From Acheta domesticus (taxonomy: Eukaryota > Arthropoda > Insecta > Orthoptera > Gryllidae): a DNA stretch of 64,000 nucleotides. Location of the stretch: the NCBI GenBank assembly GCA_031308135.1, contig JAHLJT010008446.1, forward strand, positions 161,529,504-161,593,503, given 5' to 3'. The position numbers were made by a program, and so were the translations under genes. The first letter of the stretch is position 1; every line of letters begins with the position of its first letter. Positions 46,187 through 57,432 of the stretch are shown here, one piece after another. The notes beneath the pieces are model-generated. The model made no database searches. It had not been told where the DNA came from and was given only the letters and a program-made list of their open reading frames with translations.

Positions 46187-49113
46187 TTAACAGCCATTCT
46201 GCATGTCATTATTCCTTACCCATGTGGTTAATTCATTTTTGAATTTACGGAAGGTATTTGAATGTTTTAGGCTTGCTGGTAGTTTATTCCAGGTTCGGAT
46301 AGCTGTAATGGTGAATGATCTACTGAACGAAGTAGTGTTGTGACGTGGTACACAAAGCAGTGCTGAATCACGAGCTCGATTTAATTTCAGAGGATTGAAG
46401 TTACTTATAAGGCGTGTTACATGTGTACCGTTTAAAATTTTATAAAGAAGAAGTAGAGAATGAAATAACCGCCTTTTGTCTAGAGTAAGCATTTGAAGTT
46501 TGTCGAAAAAATCTGATACATGGTCGTATTTCCTTAAATCAAAAATAATCCGTACGCATGCGTTCTGGGTTACTTGAAGTTTACGTTGTAATTTAAATGT
46601 CATGTTGGTCAGAAGAAAGTCACAATAGTCGAAATGTGGCATAATAAGAGATTTGATGAGAGTCTCACGTGTGCTAATTGGTAAAAGTGTTCGTAGGCGT
46701 TTCAGGGAATGCATTGAGGCAAAAACTTTACGGCAGGTTGAAGCTACATGCGAGTTCCAGCTGAGGGTGTTGTCGATAAGTACACCTAGGTTTTTGACTT
46801 CTGAACACCAAGGTAGAACGGTGTCATTAATATAAATTTTAGGCAGAGCAGCAGATGAGATTTTATTCATAGTGCTTTTCGAACTGATAATCATGCACTG
46901 TGACTTATTTGGGTTTAACTGTAAGCCTAGGGATGCTGCCCAGTTGCTCAGTGTTATCAAATCTTCATTAATTTTTTGTGCGAGTGAGAAGAGGTGAGAT
47001 GGGTGACCGCTTAGGTATATCTGAAGATCATCCGCATACATTTGATGACTACAATATTTAAGCGCATTACCTACGTCATTTACATAGATTAAGAAGGCCA
47101 GTGGCCCTAACACAGTACCTTGAGCAACTCCGCGGTTTAGTACCAAGTCACTTGAGCTGCGGCTACCGGATACCACTCTTTGGGTTCGTGAAGTTAAGTA
47201 ATTGAGAAACCATGTACGTGTCTGCTGTGCAAATCCCATGATTTTTAGTTTTGCGAGCAAGATTTCATGATCTACGGAATCGAACGCTTTGCTGAAATCC
47301 AAAAGTATCAAAATAGTTATATTACTGTCATCTATTGCTTTTCTGGCGTCTTCAATAACGTTTAGTAGTGCGGTTCCAGTATTCCTGCCGGAACGGAAAC
47401 CTGATTGCTGATCATTTAAAAGTGATTTTTTTTTGAGATACTGTTCAGTTTGCTTCCGGACGACTTTTTCGAGTACTTTAGAGATAGTTGGGAGTATGCT
47501 TATTGGGCGGTATTCAATAGTGTTTTTGTTTGATGCTGTTTTGGGAATAGGATGCACGAGCGCAGTCTTCCAAGAAGAAGGGTATTGTCCGCTCATTAGT
47601 GAGAAATTAATTATTTCAGTAATGATTGGGTAAATCAAATTTAGGCTATTTTTTAGCAGTTTGACATTGATACCATCGGAACCTGAAGCATTTGATTTGA
47701 GACTTTGAACGATCTTGATTACATCCTCATGTTCAACGGACGAAAAGAAAAATTCGTCTTTGGATATTGTTTCTGAGTTTTGGAGAAACGCGAGAGATTG
47801 CTTTTTCAAATTACTGTCAAATGAAGGAACGTTATTTATAAAACTATGATTTAGTGATTCTAAGGAGATATACGTGTCAATTTGGGGATGAGATTTGCCT
47901 ATTCCTAGACATTTCAGACTTTTCCAAATCGCTCTCGAGTCGCGGGTTCTGCCGAAAGTGGTGTGGTAGTATTTAATTTTAGCGTTGCGACATTTCTGCG
48001 TGACTAAATTTCTGAGCATTTTGTATTGTTTTTTAAGTAGTTCGCATTTAGTTTTCCGGAAAATAGCATGCACTGCATCTCTATCTTTCATTAAATTTCG
48101 AATTTCATCGGTTAACCATGGTGCAGGTGGACGAGTTACGCGCGATATTTTTAAAGGCGCGTGCCGATCATAGAGCTGTGTTACTAAGTTAGTGAAAATC
48201 GCAACTTTAGCGTCCAGTGATTCTTCTTCGTGCACAAGGTACCAAGGAAGTGTCAATCCATCTATATTAAATGCTTGTTTATCGAATTTTGAAAAATCGC
48301 GGTATTCGATTATGTGAGGTGAGTATTTAGGGCACTTCAGGTTGTAAACAAGATAAATTAGATCGTGTTTTGAAATCCCAGGAACCGGAAATTGACCGTG
48401 ATTTCGAACCTTGTTTATATTAGACACTATAATATGATCAATCCAAGTTTCCGTGCTCTTTGAATGGTGTGTCGGTGCTAGAGGTAAAATTTCGAGGCAC
48501 ATGCTGTGAAAAAAGCGCTTAAACTGCTCTGCAGAGGGGGAGGCTTTTAATAAATTATGATTAAAATCGCCCATTACAATGACATGCTCATAAGGACTGA
48601 TCGCAGATGCAAAGGTTTCATCCAACATATCTATGCTGTCAGTCTTAGGAGGTAAATATATGACAGCCAAGAGACATTTTTTCCCTAAAACTACAACTTC
48701 GATAAAAGATATTCACTACGCAGGCAGTCCGTATTTGTTGAAGATAGTACAAGTTTGTGACTAAGATCGTCGCGAAGGTATATACCGACACCTCCACCAT
48801 GTGCGGCGACGCTGGCCTTCCGATCAGCTCTTATCAGACGGTACCCTGAAATTGCTACTAGCGCGGAATTGAGAGAACGCTTCAACCAGGTTTCGCTTAT
48901 GAGAAGTGCATGAAAACGGTGTTTAGATATTATTTCTGTTACTTCGTCGAAATGACAAGGAAGAGACTGGGCATTTAAATGTGCGACATGCAGGCAGGGG
49001 AAGCGAGGATTAGGTTTATTTGTGGAGCCAGACTCATGGACGGTCGGGGAAAGGTTCCGGGCACCCACAGGTAAAAGGTTTACAGGATGTGAGGGGGAGG
49101 AGGTAGGTAGCAT
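46187..49113 (-). pseudogene. LINE ORF2: AP endonuclease and reverse transcriptase, one frameshift
   Basis: Starts at ATG 49113. Endonuclease motifs: VAHLNAQSL, LLISETWLKRSL, GGGVGIYLRDDL, then after a 1-base deletion in a T run near 48697 (which ends the first frame shortly after RSEYLL) the chain continues as VVVLGKKCLLAVIYLPPKT, VIVMGDFNHNLL and ETWIDHIIVSN. The APE-like catalytic Glu, Asp/Asn and DH residues are all present. Reverse transcriptase motifs: SGSDGINVKLLKNS, PIPK, YRPISILPTISKVLEKVV, QQSGFRSGRNTGTALL, LILLDFSKAFDSVDHEILL, NRGVAQGTVLGPLAFLIYVN, QMYADDLQIYLS (catalytic YADD), LQLNPNKSQCMII and KNLGVLIDNTLSW. The main open piece is 827 codons; the whole is about 975. It provides target-primed reverse transcription for the element. 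Except for the frameshift it looks functional. Confidence 0.88.
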
Positions 49114-49235
49114 TTACAGAGGGTTTGCAGAAGGAAAGTTGAGAGAAGAACAAAGGAAGGAGAATTCCCGGAAAACATCCGAAAATGACCGTGGCAGAGA
49201 GGAGTAGAGTGAGGGGTGGAAAGGTGGGGGCGCTC

Positions 49236-49938
49236 CTACGCTAGGCATGAAATTGCCTCGAGCTGAGCCCTGGTTTGCACCCGGGAACGACCGTTACCGT
49301 GTTTGATAACGATGGTGCCGTCTTCTGTCCATACGTTGCGGAGGCTAAAGCGGTCGATGGCAGCTTGCAGTAAAACCAGGCGCGATTTCGTGAGGTCCTC
49401 ACGAATCGTCATCCCCGTTTGCTTCAGCAGCCGTTTCGAGCGGAACATTTCGTTGCGTTTTCTGTAACTTACAAATTTAACAATAATGGGTCTGTTTTTA
49501 CCAGTTACTTGCCGACCTACTCGGTGGCTCCTATCTATGTCTTGTAGGCTTAAGTTTACACTTATCTTGTTTGCAACTTTCTCGATGACCAGCCTGTCCG
49601 GTGTCTTCATTCTCGGTTTCTTCCACGCCGAATATCCGCAAGCAGTTTCGGCGTGAGTACATCTCGAGCTGGTCAGTCTTTTCCTCTAACTGAGATTTCA
49701 GGTTTGAAATCTCACGGTCACGTTCTGCCAATTTCTTTTCTAACCCTGCCACAAGATCAGAATTGAAATTCATCGATTCTTCCAGTTGCTTTGCGACAAG
49801 CTCAGTAAGCACTGATGCCAAAGAGCGTAAGAAAGTAGGCGATGTTACAGCCTTATCTAGTGCCTCGTTTACTTGCACCGTGATTTTGGTCTCAAGATCA
49901 TTGCTGGCACTAGATGCATTTTTATTGCTCTTCGTCAT
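49236..49938 (-). pseudogene. LINE ORF1: coiled-coil RNA-binding protein, one frameshift
   Basis: ATG 49938, MTKSNKNASSASNDLE, then a heptad-rich region (VAGLEKKLAERDREISNLKS, QLEEKTDQLE) followed by MYSRRNCLRIFGVEETENED, the start of an RRM-like fold as in L1-type ORF1 proteins. An extra G in the run near 49603 shifts the frame; the continuation DRLVIEKVANKISVNLSLQD, IDRSHRVG, RPIIVKFVSYRKRNEMF and MTIREDLTKSRLVLLQAA matches the C-terminal domain. It ends 122 bp before ORF2. ORF1 proteins of this type bind the element RNA and act as chaperones (family knowledge). Confidence 0.8.
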
Positions 49939-50258
49939 CTTAAGAGAAAGAATTAGATAAAATCAGAAAGTGAGGAAAAGACACAAGGAGAGAAGATTGG
50001 AGTACAAAACTAATAGAGCACTAGAGCAGATATTGATAGAAAGAACCCAAATGAGTTCTAGAAGTAAGAGATGAATATAGTTTCACTGAAAAACAGAGCA
50101 AGACAAAATATACTTATCTTTGCTGGCTTCTGCGGCGTCAGGGGGTCGTTGGGTGCAAAAGCTGTAACCGGTGACTACCTGCGAAAGAAACTACCTGCTG
50201 CCTAGCTCGGAGCGCCAAGGGACGATGCTTACACCACGACGATCATCCACAGACTGAT
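49939..50258 (-). other. 5' UTR of the LINE
   Basis: Between ORF1 and the right-hand GAGTTTTT duplication. It begins on the minus strand ATCAGTCTGTGGATGATCG. An internal promoter would be expected here but no motif stands out. Confidence 0.5.
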
Positions 50259-51606
50259 GAGTTTTTCTGGATTGAAGAACGGAAAAATTAGTTGCAGCTC
50301 AGATCTCATAGCGAGAGGGTCATTTGTGAATTAGGGGGTGCGTGTCCGAGTTCAGACTTGTTTAATTTTTTGTGATCGAAAGTAGAGTAGTCTCTGAAAA
50401 ATTTCCAGAGATACAGTTCGGGACTTTAACTATTTTCTTCCGCGAGTGAAAGTTGAAACATTTTGGTGAAGCCGTGCATTGACTTGGAACATTTTCTTAC
50501 TGATAGGGAGGAATTTTTAAGAATTGCCAACTTTAATTAGTTTTCACCATTGACGAAGGTGAAGCACCAAGCTAAGTGAACTTGTAATGATTTTGCCGAA
50601 CAAGTGCTGATGGTGATATGGGAGGCTAATACATTATGTGAATGGGAGTGACTTCGTGGCGTGCCGGAAGATACAAGATAGAAGGCATCAAGACTGGTCG
50701 AAGGTGATGGTGAGGAGATATGCGGCGTCCGAGCGGAGCATCCAACGAAACAACGGGAAGAGAGCTCAGGTTAACGTTCGTACGAACAATTATTTATTTC
50801 TCATGGTCATGACCAAATTTAATCATTTTCAAAGGATGTGGTTTCGATTTAAATGAAATCTTTAATAACAATAAATTCAAACTGTTCTACTGCTAAAAAA
50901 AGTACAAAAACAAACTAGGTTATTACTGTGCAATCTGGCACATCATTAAAATCACTTTCAAGTTTTGTCGTTTTCCGTATGGAAGCGAGTCTACAGGGGG
51001 CAGATTGAGGTCGAACGATGAGGTAAGCTGAATTGTGCCCCTTGCATATTCGAATCCGGCATATCATTAATAATTAATTAGATAGATAAAAATCGTTTCA
51101 ATATACACTTCAATTATTAGACCTACTTTAACATATGCTTGTCCAATACGGTCAAATGCAGCAAAATCAAATATACAAAATCTTCAAATTATTCAAAACA
51201 AATGCTTTAGAAAAATTCTACATGCACCTTGGTTTATTCCCAAAACACAAATTCACAATGAAAGAAATCTCCCTACCATTCATGATTTGTTTAAAAATTA
51301 TAGTCTCAATTATTTAATACACTTTCTTCATGCACAATATTTTAATCTTTGTAAAACTTATCCCTTTCCTCGTAGAATTAATTCCAAATTTTCTAGAGAT
51401 ACATTTCATCCCCCGTAAGTTTATTTATTTTCCCTTCTTTTCCATATTTCTTAGTCTTATATATTTGTCTAATTCTTAAAAATTTACCTTCATAAATCCT
51501 CTTACAGAGGTAACTGTTAGTGTCCAAACGACTGTCCATATATTGTAAAATTCAATGCCCTGAAAGACAAATTGTCGAACAGGAGATAATAAATTAATAA
51601 AAAAAG

Positions 51607-52240
51607 AATGGCAAAAATTGGAAATTGTTTATAAATTTACAATTTTTGCAATTCTTCTTTATTCTCTCATCTCAATTGCGTTTCAACAAGTTGCGAAATT
51701 CCGTAATCCGATTGGCGCTATCGCCTTTCGTTTTCGAGATGCACAATTGTTTATAAGAAATTAGCATCTGATGCCAACCCTCATTTGTTTTATAGACAAT
51801 CCACTCACTCTTTGCGGTCAAGTTTATGGTTCAGATCGTTTTTTCGGTGTCTCGCTTTCCGCCAATTATATTATATTAACGATTTCTGACTTACGGCAAA
51901 ACGGTAGAAATTGTTGCTAAGGAACTATTGATGTTTTTTAACTTTGAAAAATTCCTTTATATTCTTAATACACCGTTGAAACTTGAGTTTCATTATTTTC
52001 ATTCGTCTGCATTACAAATAAATTTTGTTTCATATTTCAAAACGCTGAAGCTAACTGTTGTCCTGCAAATGTGTAGGTTACTTTATTGTGTGCTTGTACT
52101 TACTGGTGCAAAGTAGCTGCCAATAGTTTACCGTCTAGCGAGAAAATTCTATAAACAAATTATTTTATTATTAATAGAATTATGATATAAACCAATTAAT
52201 TTTTAAAATTGCATTTCGAGGTGGCACGGTAGATCATTTT
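51607..52240. repeat. Dispersed repeat family A, copy 3
   Basis: Starts internally (AATTGTTTATAAATTTAC), then GCGAAATTCCGTAATCCGAT, GGCGCTATCG, TGTCTCGCTTTCCGCC, TTTCTGACTTACGGCAAAA and finally GAGGTGGCAC near 52220. It overlaps the part of the family already present in copy 2, so it is not simply the other half of a repeat split by the Jockey-like LINE. Confidence 0.7.
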
Positions 52241-54376
52241 AATATATATTCCACGAACAGTAAAATTCTTCGTAATATTTTCAATTTTGGTGGAAATATA
52301 TCACATTTTATTTTTAATGAAACTGCGTAGGTTTTTATCTGAAATGAATAGATCATGTAAAGAGAGATACAATGATGTCTCATTTGGTAATAAATAAATA
52401 GAGTAAAAATATATTTTTGACACGCGGTTTAAGCCATCCTCAACTTTAAGGCAAGCAACACTTATCATTGGCTGTTCTAGCAATGATAGTAGACTGTTCT
52501 AGTAGCCTATCCTCGGACGTTTTCGCCCTTTCTCCTCGCCTTAAAAGGCATACAAGGAAAGGCGGGGTCTGAAGAATGTGGCACTAATCCAGTAATATGG
52601 GAGAATAATCGGAGAATGCTTCGCTACGACCTCTTGGACAATTGTGACAAATAATTTAAATTCAATATAGAAACGAACAATAGATTTGTACTACAAATTA
52701 TAATGTTACACACATTTAAATAAATATGCGTAATTAGAGAAATTTCTAATGAATGGTATGGAAAATTAAGAACGAGTTCAGTTCATTTTAATGAGAGAGC
52801 AATTTTGCAGGGAAAATGTTTTTTAAATGCATTATTCAAAATTTGTATACTCTCTTGCATTCATTAACATTCAGTGTCTATTCGTTCTTCAGACTTCAGT
52901 GTTTGGAAATGACCTTCAGAGGGGTCGCTTGCTTGAGCTCGATTGCTATTACATCAAACTTTCAAACCTTGAGTTCTTACAGAAGTTCCCGAGACCCGAA
53001 TAAGGCCATCTCAGAGTTCCAGTAGTCGCGCCCTACACGTCGGATTGTGAGTCCGCACGTCGATTAAAAAAAATTAGTTCACCTGTCCAACTTTTTTTTT
53101 CAGTGTCGGAGAGGCTGTGAGTGTTAGGGTGAATAGTGTAGTAGACAGTAATATTTTGCTGAACGTGATACGTGAGTTCGTATCCCAGCTTTGACAAAAC
53201 TTTAGGGAATTGGAAACACTTCTGCGGCGTTGTGTTGTATTTTAATATTGTTATTATCTATGCAAGGAAGTATGTGTTGATGCAGCACTTAGTTTTAATT
53301 CAGTTTTGTCTTTCGCTTTGTTTGCATTTTAATTGTAGCGGAAACATCGCTGAGAGATCGAGAACTGAACGACGAAAATGAATTATTATTCCGTATGAGT
53401 TTTTTGATTAAAGAAAATATACTGTTAAGAAAAGACGGTTATTATATTTTTTTATTGTTTTAAAATTTCCTCTGAATAGAATTATATAGAAACTTTTATT
53501 TAGAACATATTTGCATTGCAAGTTCATCTACATTTTACAAAATTGTTAGGACATATACAATTGTGATCAGTGGGATCATTTCGGTTTGGAACTCTTCTGA
53601 GAGAAGAAAACTATTTTCCCAAACGTAAGCAGATCGAAATATACAAATATTATGATATTTGCTGAAGATGTGAGCACACGGAGAAAGAGTAAGCGAGGAA
53701 TTTTTTTATAAAAGCTTATTTCTTTTAAAGTAGAATCGATCTTTTGTGTGACTATTACAACGGATGATATACGTAAACTAATTTTAACTGGTAATCATTG
53801 GGTACTGTATCTGTTTAATTATGAATGATCGTTTTTCCAAGCTCTTTATTTTAATGGCATCAACTTTATATAGTGACATTCATACAAACATAACATTTTC
53901 CATCGTGGATTCAAATATTATTCGCAAGTAGGAGTGAAAGATAATAAATTAGCTTCCATGTTATTCACTTTATCACGATGTGTGTTAGACAGTGCCTCTA
54001 TGAAGCATTCTTCCGCCAATTCCCTCAATCATCGAATCACCTCTTTGCTTATATCTGGTGGATGTTTTTATCTTTAGAGTTTTTGTTTATAAAAACTGGT
54101 TTATACGGGTACTTTTATTTTATTGCACCTGAACTGCAAGTAAAAAACTGCATAGGACTTTTATACATTTTCTTATAGTTTTCAACTCGGCAAAAACGAA
54201 AAAAATAAACAAAAATGTTTCATCTCACTTTTTTGTTACTCTTAAATTTTTCTTTGTATTTAGTAATTTCCTAATTAACTTAAAATATAGCATTCTGCGT
54301 TTTGTTTAATAATTGCCCTAAAACTAAGACTTCTCAAATTAATGGTATCAATTATAGCTAAACTTGGCAATAAATG
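52241..54376. other. No gene recognised
   Basis: AT-rich. Small ORFs lack motifs. A short GC-richer segment at 53000-53060 and a GAGTTCGTATCCC word at 53172 are not enough for an RNA gene. Confidence 0.4.
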
Positions 54377-55661
54377 AAAACTAGTGGTGCTACTGAATGG
54401 CACAAACAATCCCGTATTAGTTTTTTAGTTTTTTGGTCTCGGCTAGCTATACGGACTGGCCATATACTCTTGCCAGGTCCCATCCATCGCAGCCCAAAGT
54501 TCATTTTTTAAATTTTCTTATTTTTTCGGTTTGGTAATTGTAGAACGGAAATACGGTTTTACGAATATTAAAGAAAAGTGAAACTTCATCATAAATAGCA
54601 ATTTCCATCAGAAAATTTAGAGCCGTTATTAAAAAAATGGCGTTTAAGCGATAATCAAAATTCGAAATTTGAAGCTATTTTTCACAGAAACATTTTGAGT
54701 TTTCGAAAAACTTTATTTAAAGTTATAAGAGGCACTTTACATCACAATTAGAATAGTGTTTACAAATTGTGGGAAATGTGACGTGAAAACAAGATTTTTT
54801 TCAAACCGGCTCCAATTTTTTCTTTAAACATTTGGTAAGAATAGTGCCTAATGTACTCTATAACGTAACATAAACACCATACTGCTCTATTCTTTTGTTT
54901 TCTCAAAAGAAACAAAAAAATAATTTTTTGACCTGAATCTCTCGCATCGTTAATATTTATATTAGTGGCAATTTGTTCATATGATTATATTTATGAGTAC
55001 ATGTGCTTTAAATAATGTCAAATAAAGTTTCTCAGAAACTCAAACGTTTTCTGTGAAACAAAGCTCCTAATTCCGCATTTTCAGAAACGCTCAAACGCCA
55101 TTTTCTCGTAAATGGATCCATATTTTTTCTTCGAACTTTTCGAACGGATAGTGCTAATTGCACTCTTTAATATGACGTCAGGTTCAATTTTTTCGATTTT
55201 TCAAAAAATAGACAAATGTATTTTTTGGAAACATCTTTCACACCATCAACATGCACATTTCCAGCAATTTGTAAACACTATTGTATTTATAGTTGATGTA
55301 TTTCGAATGACTTCTGGTGATGTTTTTCGAAAATTCAAAAATTGTTTGTCAAAAAGAGCTTCAAATTTTGCATTTACAGTAGCGCTTAAACGCCATTTTC
55401 TTAAAAACAGCTACAAATTTTTCAAAGAAAATTGCAAGTTAGGACGATGTTTTACTGTTCTTTAATATACTTCAAATAACATTTCCGTTCTACTATTATG
55501 AAATCGAAAAATGAAGAAACTTTTTTTTTTAAGTGTACTGTGGGCGACGATATATGACAGCTGGCAAGAGTATGTGGCAAGTCCGAATAGCTAGCCGAGA
55601 CCAAAGGAAATAGAAAACTAATACGGGAAAGTCTGTGCCATTCTGTATTACCACTAGTTTT
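54377..55661. mobile_element. Foldback element with family Q interior
   Basis: Ends AAAACTAGTGGTGCTACTGA and, inverted, ATTACCACTAGTTTT; the arms continue through AATGGCACA, CCCGTATTAGTTTT, GGTCTCGGCTAGCTAT and CTCTTGCCAG for about 170 bp. The interior (54590-55440) carries family Q landmarks in both orientations (CTCAAACGCCATTTTCTC near 55090, TAAACATTTGGTAAGAATAG near 54830). No coding sequence. Confidence 0.7.
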
Positions 55662-56401
55662 TTTAAATCTACGTTCTCTATATCGAACTACGAAGGTTAC
55701 ATTTATTTTATTGGAGAGCGTATAAAATACTTTAGTGTTTATTGGGAGCAAAAGAGAGGTAAAAGACTTCCGTGTTTTCTGCTTACAAAACTGAATTGAC
55801 ATTAATTTTTGCAAACGCATGGTTTCTTTCAAGATTTTTTAATATGAAACGTGTTGTTATAAGAAGACCGAGTGAAGAGTCAATGAATGGAAAAAGGAAT
55901 GAGAACCAGCAATTCTAAAATAATGGTTATAGGCAGTCTGGACGTGCGGCATTAAGACCAAAATAATATGATCTTAAATTGCATCCTTCCGTGTTTTCGA
56001 CTCAGGTGAAAATGCGATAAGCGGCTCTGCGGCGTTTCCACCTGTTAAGAAAGAAAAATCAATATTTTCACTCGCGGCTAAGCAAATTGAACTACTCAAG
56101 TTTTCATTATTCGACATGGCTCACCACAGCCAAATCACGAGACCGAGTTATCGCATTAGTAAACCAGGAATTTTGGATTCCTTATTAATGTATTCCTTGT
56201 ATTTCCTAGAATAAGAGATTTATTAATAAACAATTAATATTAAAAAATTCTAATACATAATTTGGAGGATAAAAAGCAAATATTTCATAGAAAGATAAAG
56301 AGCCTTTTTCAGAGTCACCTTGTTTTAAAATTAAAATAATGTATTTACGCAATGGAGAGAGTTTTGAAATAGAGTTAATTTGACAAAAACAAATCACCGA
56401 T
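55662..56401. other. No feature recognised
   Basis: AT-rich without recognisable coding or structural features. Confidence 0.4.
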
Positions 56402-56486
56402 AAGCAAAACAATTCCGGACAAGCACCGGATTCGATCCTGCGGCCTAGGGTTCTGGAAGAAAGGATTCTACCACTGAGCCAAACGA
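56402..56486 (-). pseudogene. tRNA-like pseudogene or SINE head
   Basis: On the minus strand TTTGGCTCAGTGGTAGAATC is a good A box and GGATCGAATCCGG a good B box, 45 bases apart. CTTCCAG sits where an anticodon loop would be (TCC, Gly), but the anticodon stem pairs poorly and the acceptor stem is not evident. A tRNA-Gly-derived pseudogene or SINE is more likely than a working tRNA. Confidence 0.5.
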
Positions 56487-56685
56487 ATAGATCTTTCTAT
56501 TTATTGCATAAACTTACGTATTTACATTGCTTGCGTAAGTTAATAAGGCAAATTTCGGACAACGTTTGAAATGTCTCCAATATATTTAGACAATTACAAA
56601 TAATTTTGATGTGTGGCATCTTCTATCAAACGGAATTAAAAACTTAAATTACTGAAATACATCCCACTAACTAGTCCCAATGTAA

Positions 56686-57430
56686 GGGAGTCCCACTAAC
56701 TATTCACCATCCCCATAACTTCTAAACGGTTTCCGATATCGAAATACAGTTTTGGCTCAACAATGCGTAATGATGGGACAAAAGAAACGAGAAATGGTGT
56801 AGTGATATTGTTTGAAATGTTTTAGTTTTGGAGAAATTAAGTAAATTAGTTTTTCTAACGGGAACTATATATTTTTCTCACTAGCAATAGATAAATCATA
56901 AAAGAGGAATGCAATGATGTAACATATGCTAATATTTTATAGTATTTTGTGTATAAAATTGTACATTCTGACATGAGATTTTAAACGAAACGTGCAGTTT
57001 TTCCTGTAGCAGCAGTCGCAATCTGCGGGAAGGTGTTTTTCGCGGCCTCTCACCCCAAAGGTGACGCGAAAGTAAACTTCCTCAAAGGCGGCGGATGCAA
57101 GGGTTTCTACAGGAAATCTTGAGCATTTAATTTAAAATCACATGTCAGAAAGTATACTATACTCAAAATACTATAAAAACTTTAATATATGTTACATCAT
57201 TGCATTCGTCTATTTATGATCTTTCTATTGCTAATGAGAAAAATACATGGTTCCATTTAAAAACTTAAAGATAATTAAATTTCTCAAAAACTAAAAATAT
57301 TTCGAACATTATCTATACGACAAATTGCTTGCCCCATGATTCCACATTGTTGAGCGAAAACTGCATTTCGATATCGGGAACCGTTTACATTTAGAAGTTA
57401 AGGGAGTGGCCCTTAGTTAGTGGGACTCCC
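56686..57430. mobile_element. Foldback MITE, 745 bp, ends GGGAGTCCCACTAACT
   Basis: Arms of about 350 bp (56686-57045 and 57080-57430) are reverse complements with few differences, sharing GGGAGTCCCACTAACTA, CGATATCGAAAT, CAGTTTT.GCTCAACAATG, TTTTTCTCA.TAGCAATAGA and AATGCAATGATGTAACATAT. TA flanks at about 56683 and 57433. The spacer is GC-richer (CCCCAAAGGTGACGCGAAAG). The left flank also carries ATCCCACTAACTAGTCCC, a partial extra copy of the terminus. Confidence 0.85.
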
Positions 57431-57432
57431 AG

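Larger units (their letters stand above)
45045..50258 (-). mobile_element. Nearly intact CR1/L2-group LINE (Kiri-like)
   Basis: A 5.2 kb element reading leftwards: 5' UTR (49939-50258), ORF1 (49938-49236), ORF2 (49113-46187), a 1.1 kb 3' UTR and a pure (ATT)n tail (45045-45108). GAGTTTTT lies at both 45037-45044 and 50259-50266, a likely 8 bp target duplication. The 3' terminus before the tail (GAGCAGGCCCTATGGCCTGA, then GCCTCGCCATTAATAAAGGC) is palindromic. Each ORF has one frameshift, so it was recently active or is one mutation from it in each ORF. The clade is assigned from motif style. Confidence 0.8.
44713..51100. mobile_element. LTR (solo) with ATAT target duplication, split by a LINE
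   Basis: TGTGATATACC at the left end and ATCGTTTCA at the right, flanked by ATAT at 44709-44712 and 51101-51104. Excluding the LINE and one copy of its duplication leaves about 1.17 kb of non-coding sequence, suited to a solo LTR. The ATAT target agrees with the alternating purine/pyrimidine preference known for gypsy/errantivirus integrases (established for 17.6 and 297; applying it here is inference). Confidence 0.75.
43810..51417 (+). pseudogene. Reverse transcriptase of the split Jockey-like LINE
   Basis: Left part: NYRPISLLS, YAFTSQNNIIQPSQFGFTHK, KVFDKVWHDGLIHKLHLVGF, a QGS-like motif followed by SPLLFNI in a shifted frame, ALFADNTALINFHT (catalytic pair degraded to ADN), WANNRRIKINMDKCQAKIF and SIKYLGLPLDTKLNWK, ending RVKTAKLI at the LTR. 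Right part from 51105: YTSIIRPTLTYACPI, then IQNLQIIQNKCFRKILHAPW, RNLPTIHDLF and FPRRINSKFSRDTFHPP before TAA, the normal C-terminal tail of Jockey reverse transcriptases. Frameshifts and the FADN substitution show it was already decaying. Removing the LTR and one ATAT restores ...KLIYTSIIRPT in frame. Confidence 0.8.
43800..51606 (+). mobile_element. 5'-truncated Jockey-like LINE split by nested insertions
   Basis: Coding sequence at 43810-44708 resumes at 51105 and continues to 51420, then an AT-rich 3' region ends in AATAAATTAATAAAAAAAG at about 51587-51606. The 6.4 kb between is an LTR (44713-51100) carrying another LINE. Family A sequence flanks both sides. Confidence 0.8.

Noticed and set aside
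53089..53185. Possible tRNA-like element around GAGTTCGTATCCC
   Set aside because: No A box at suitable spacing and no cloverleaf.
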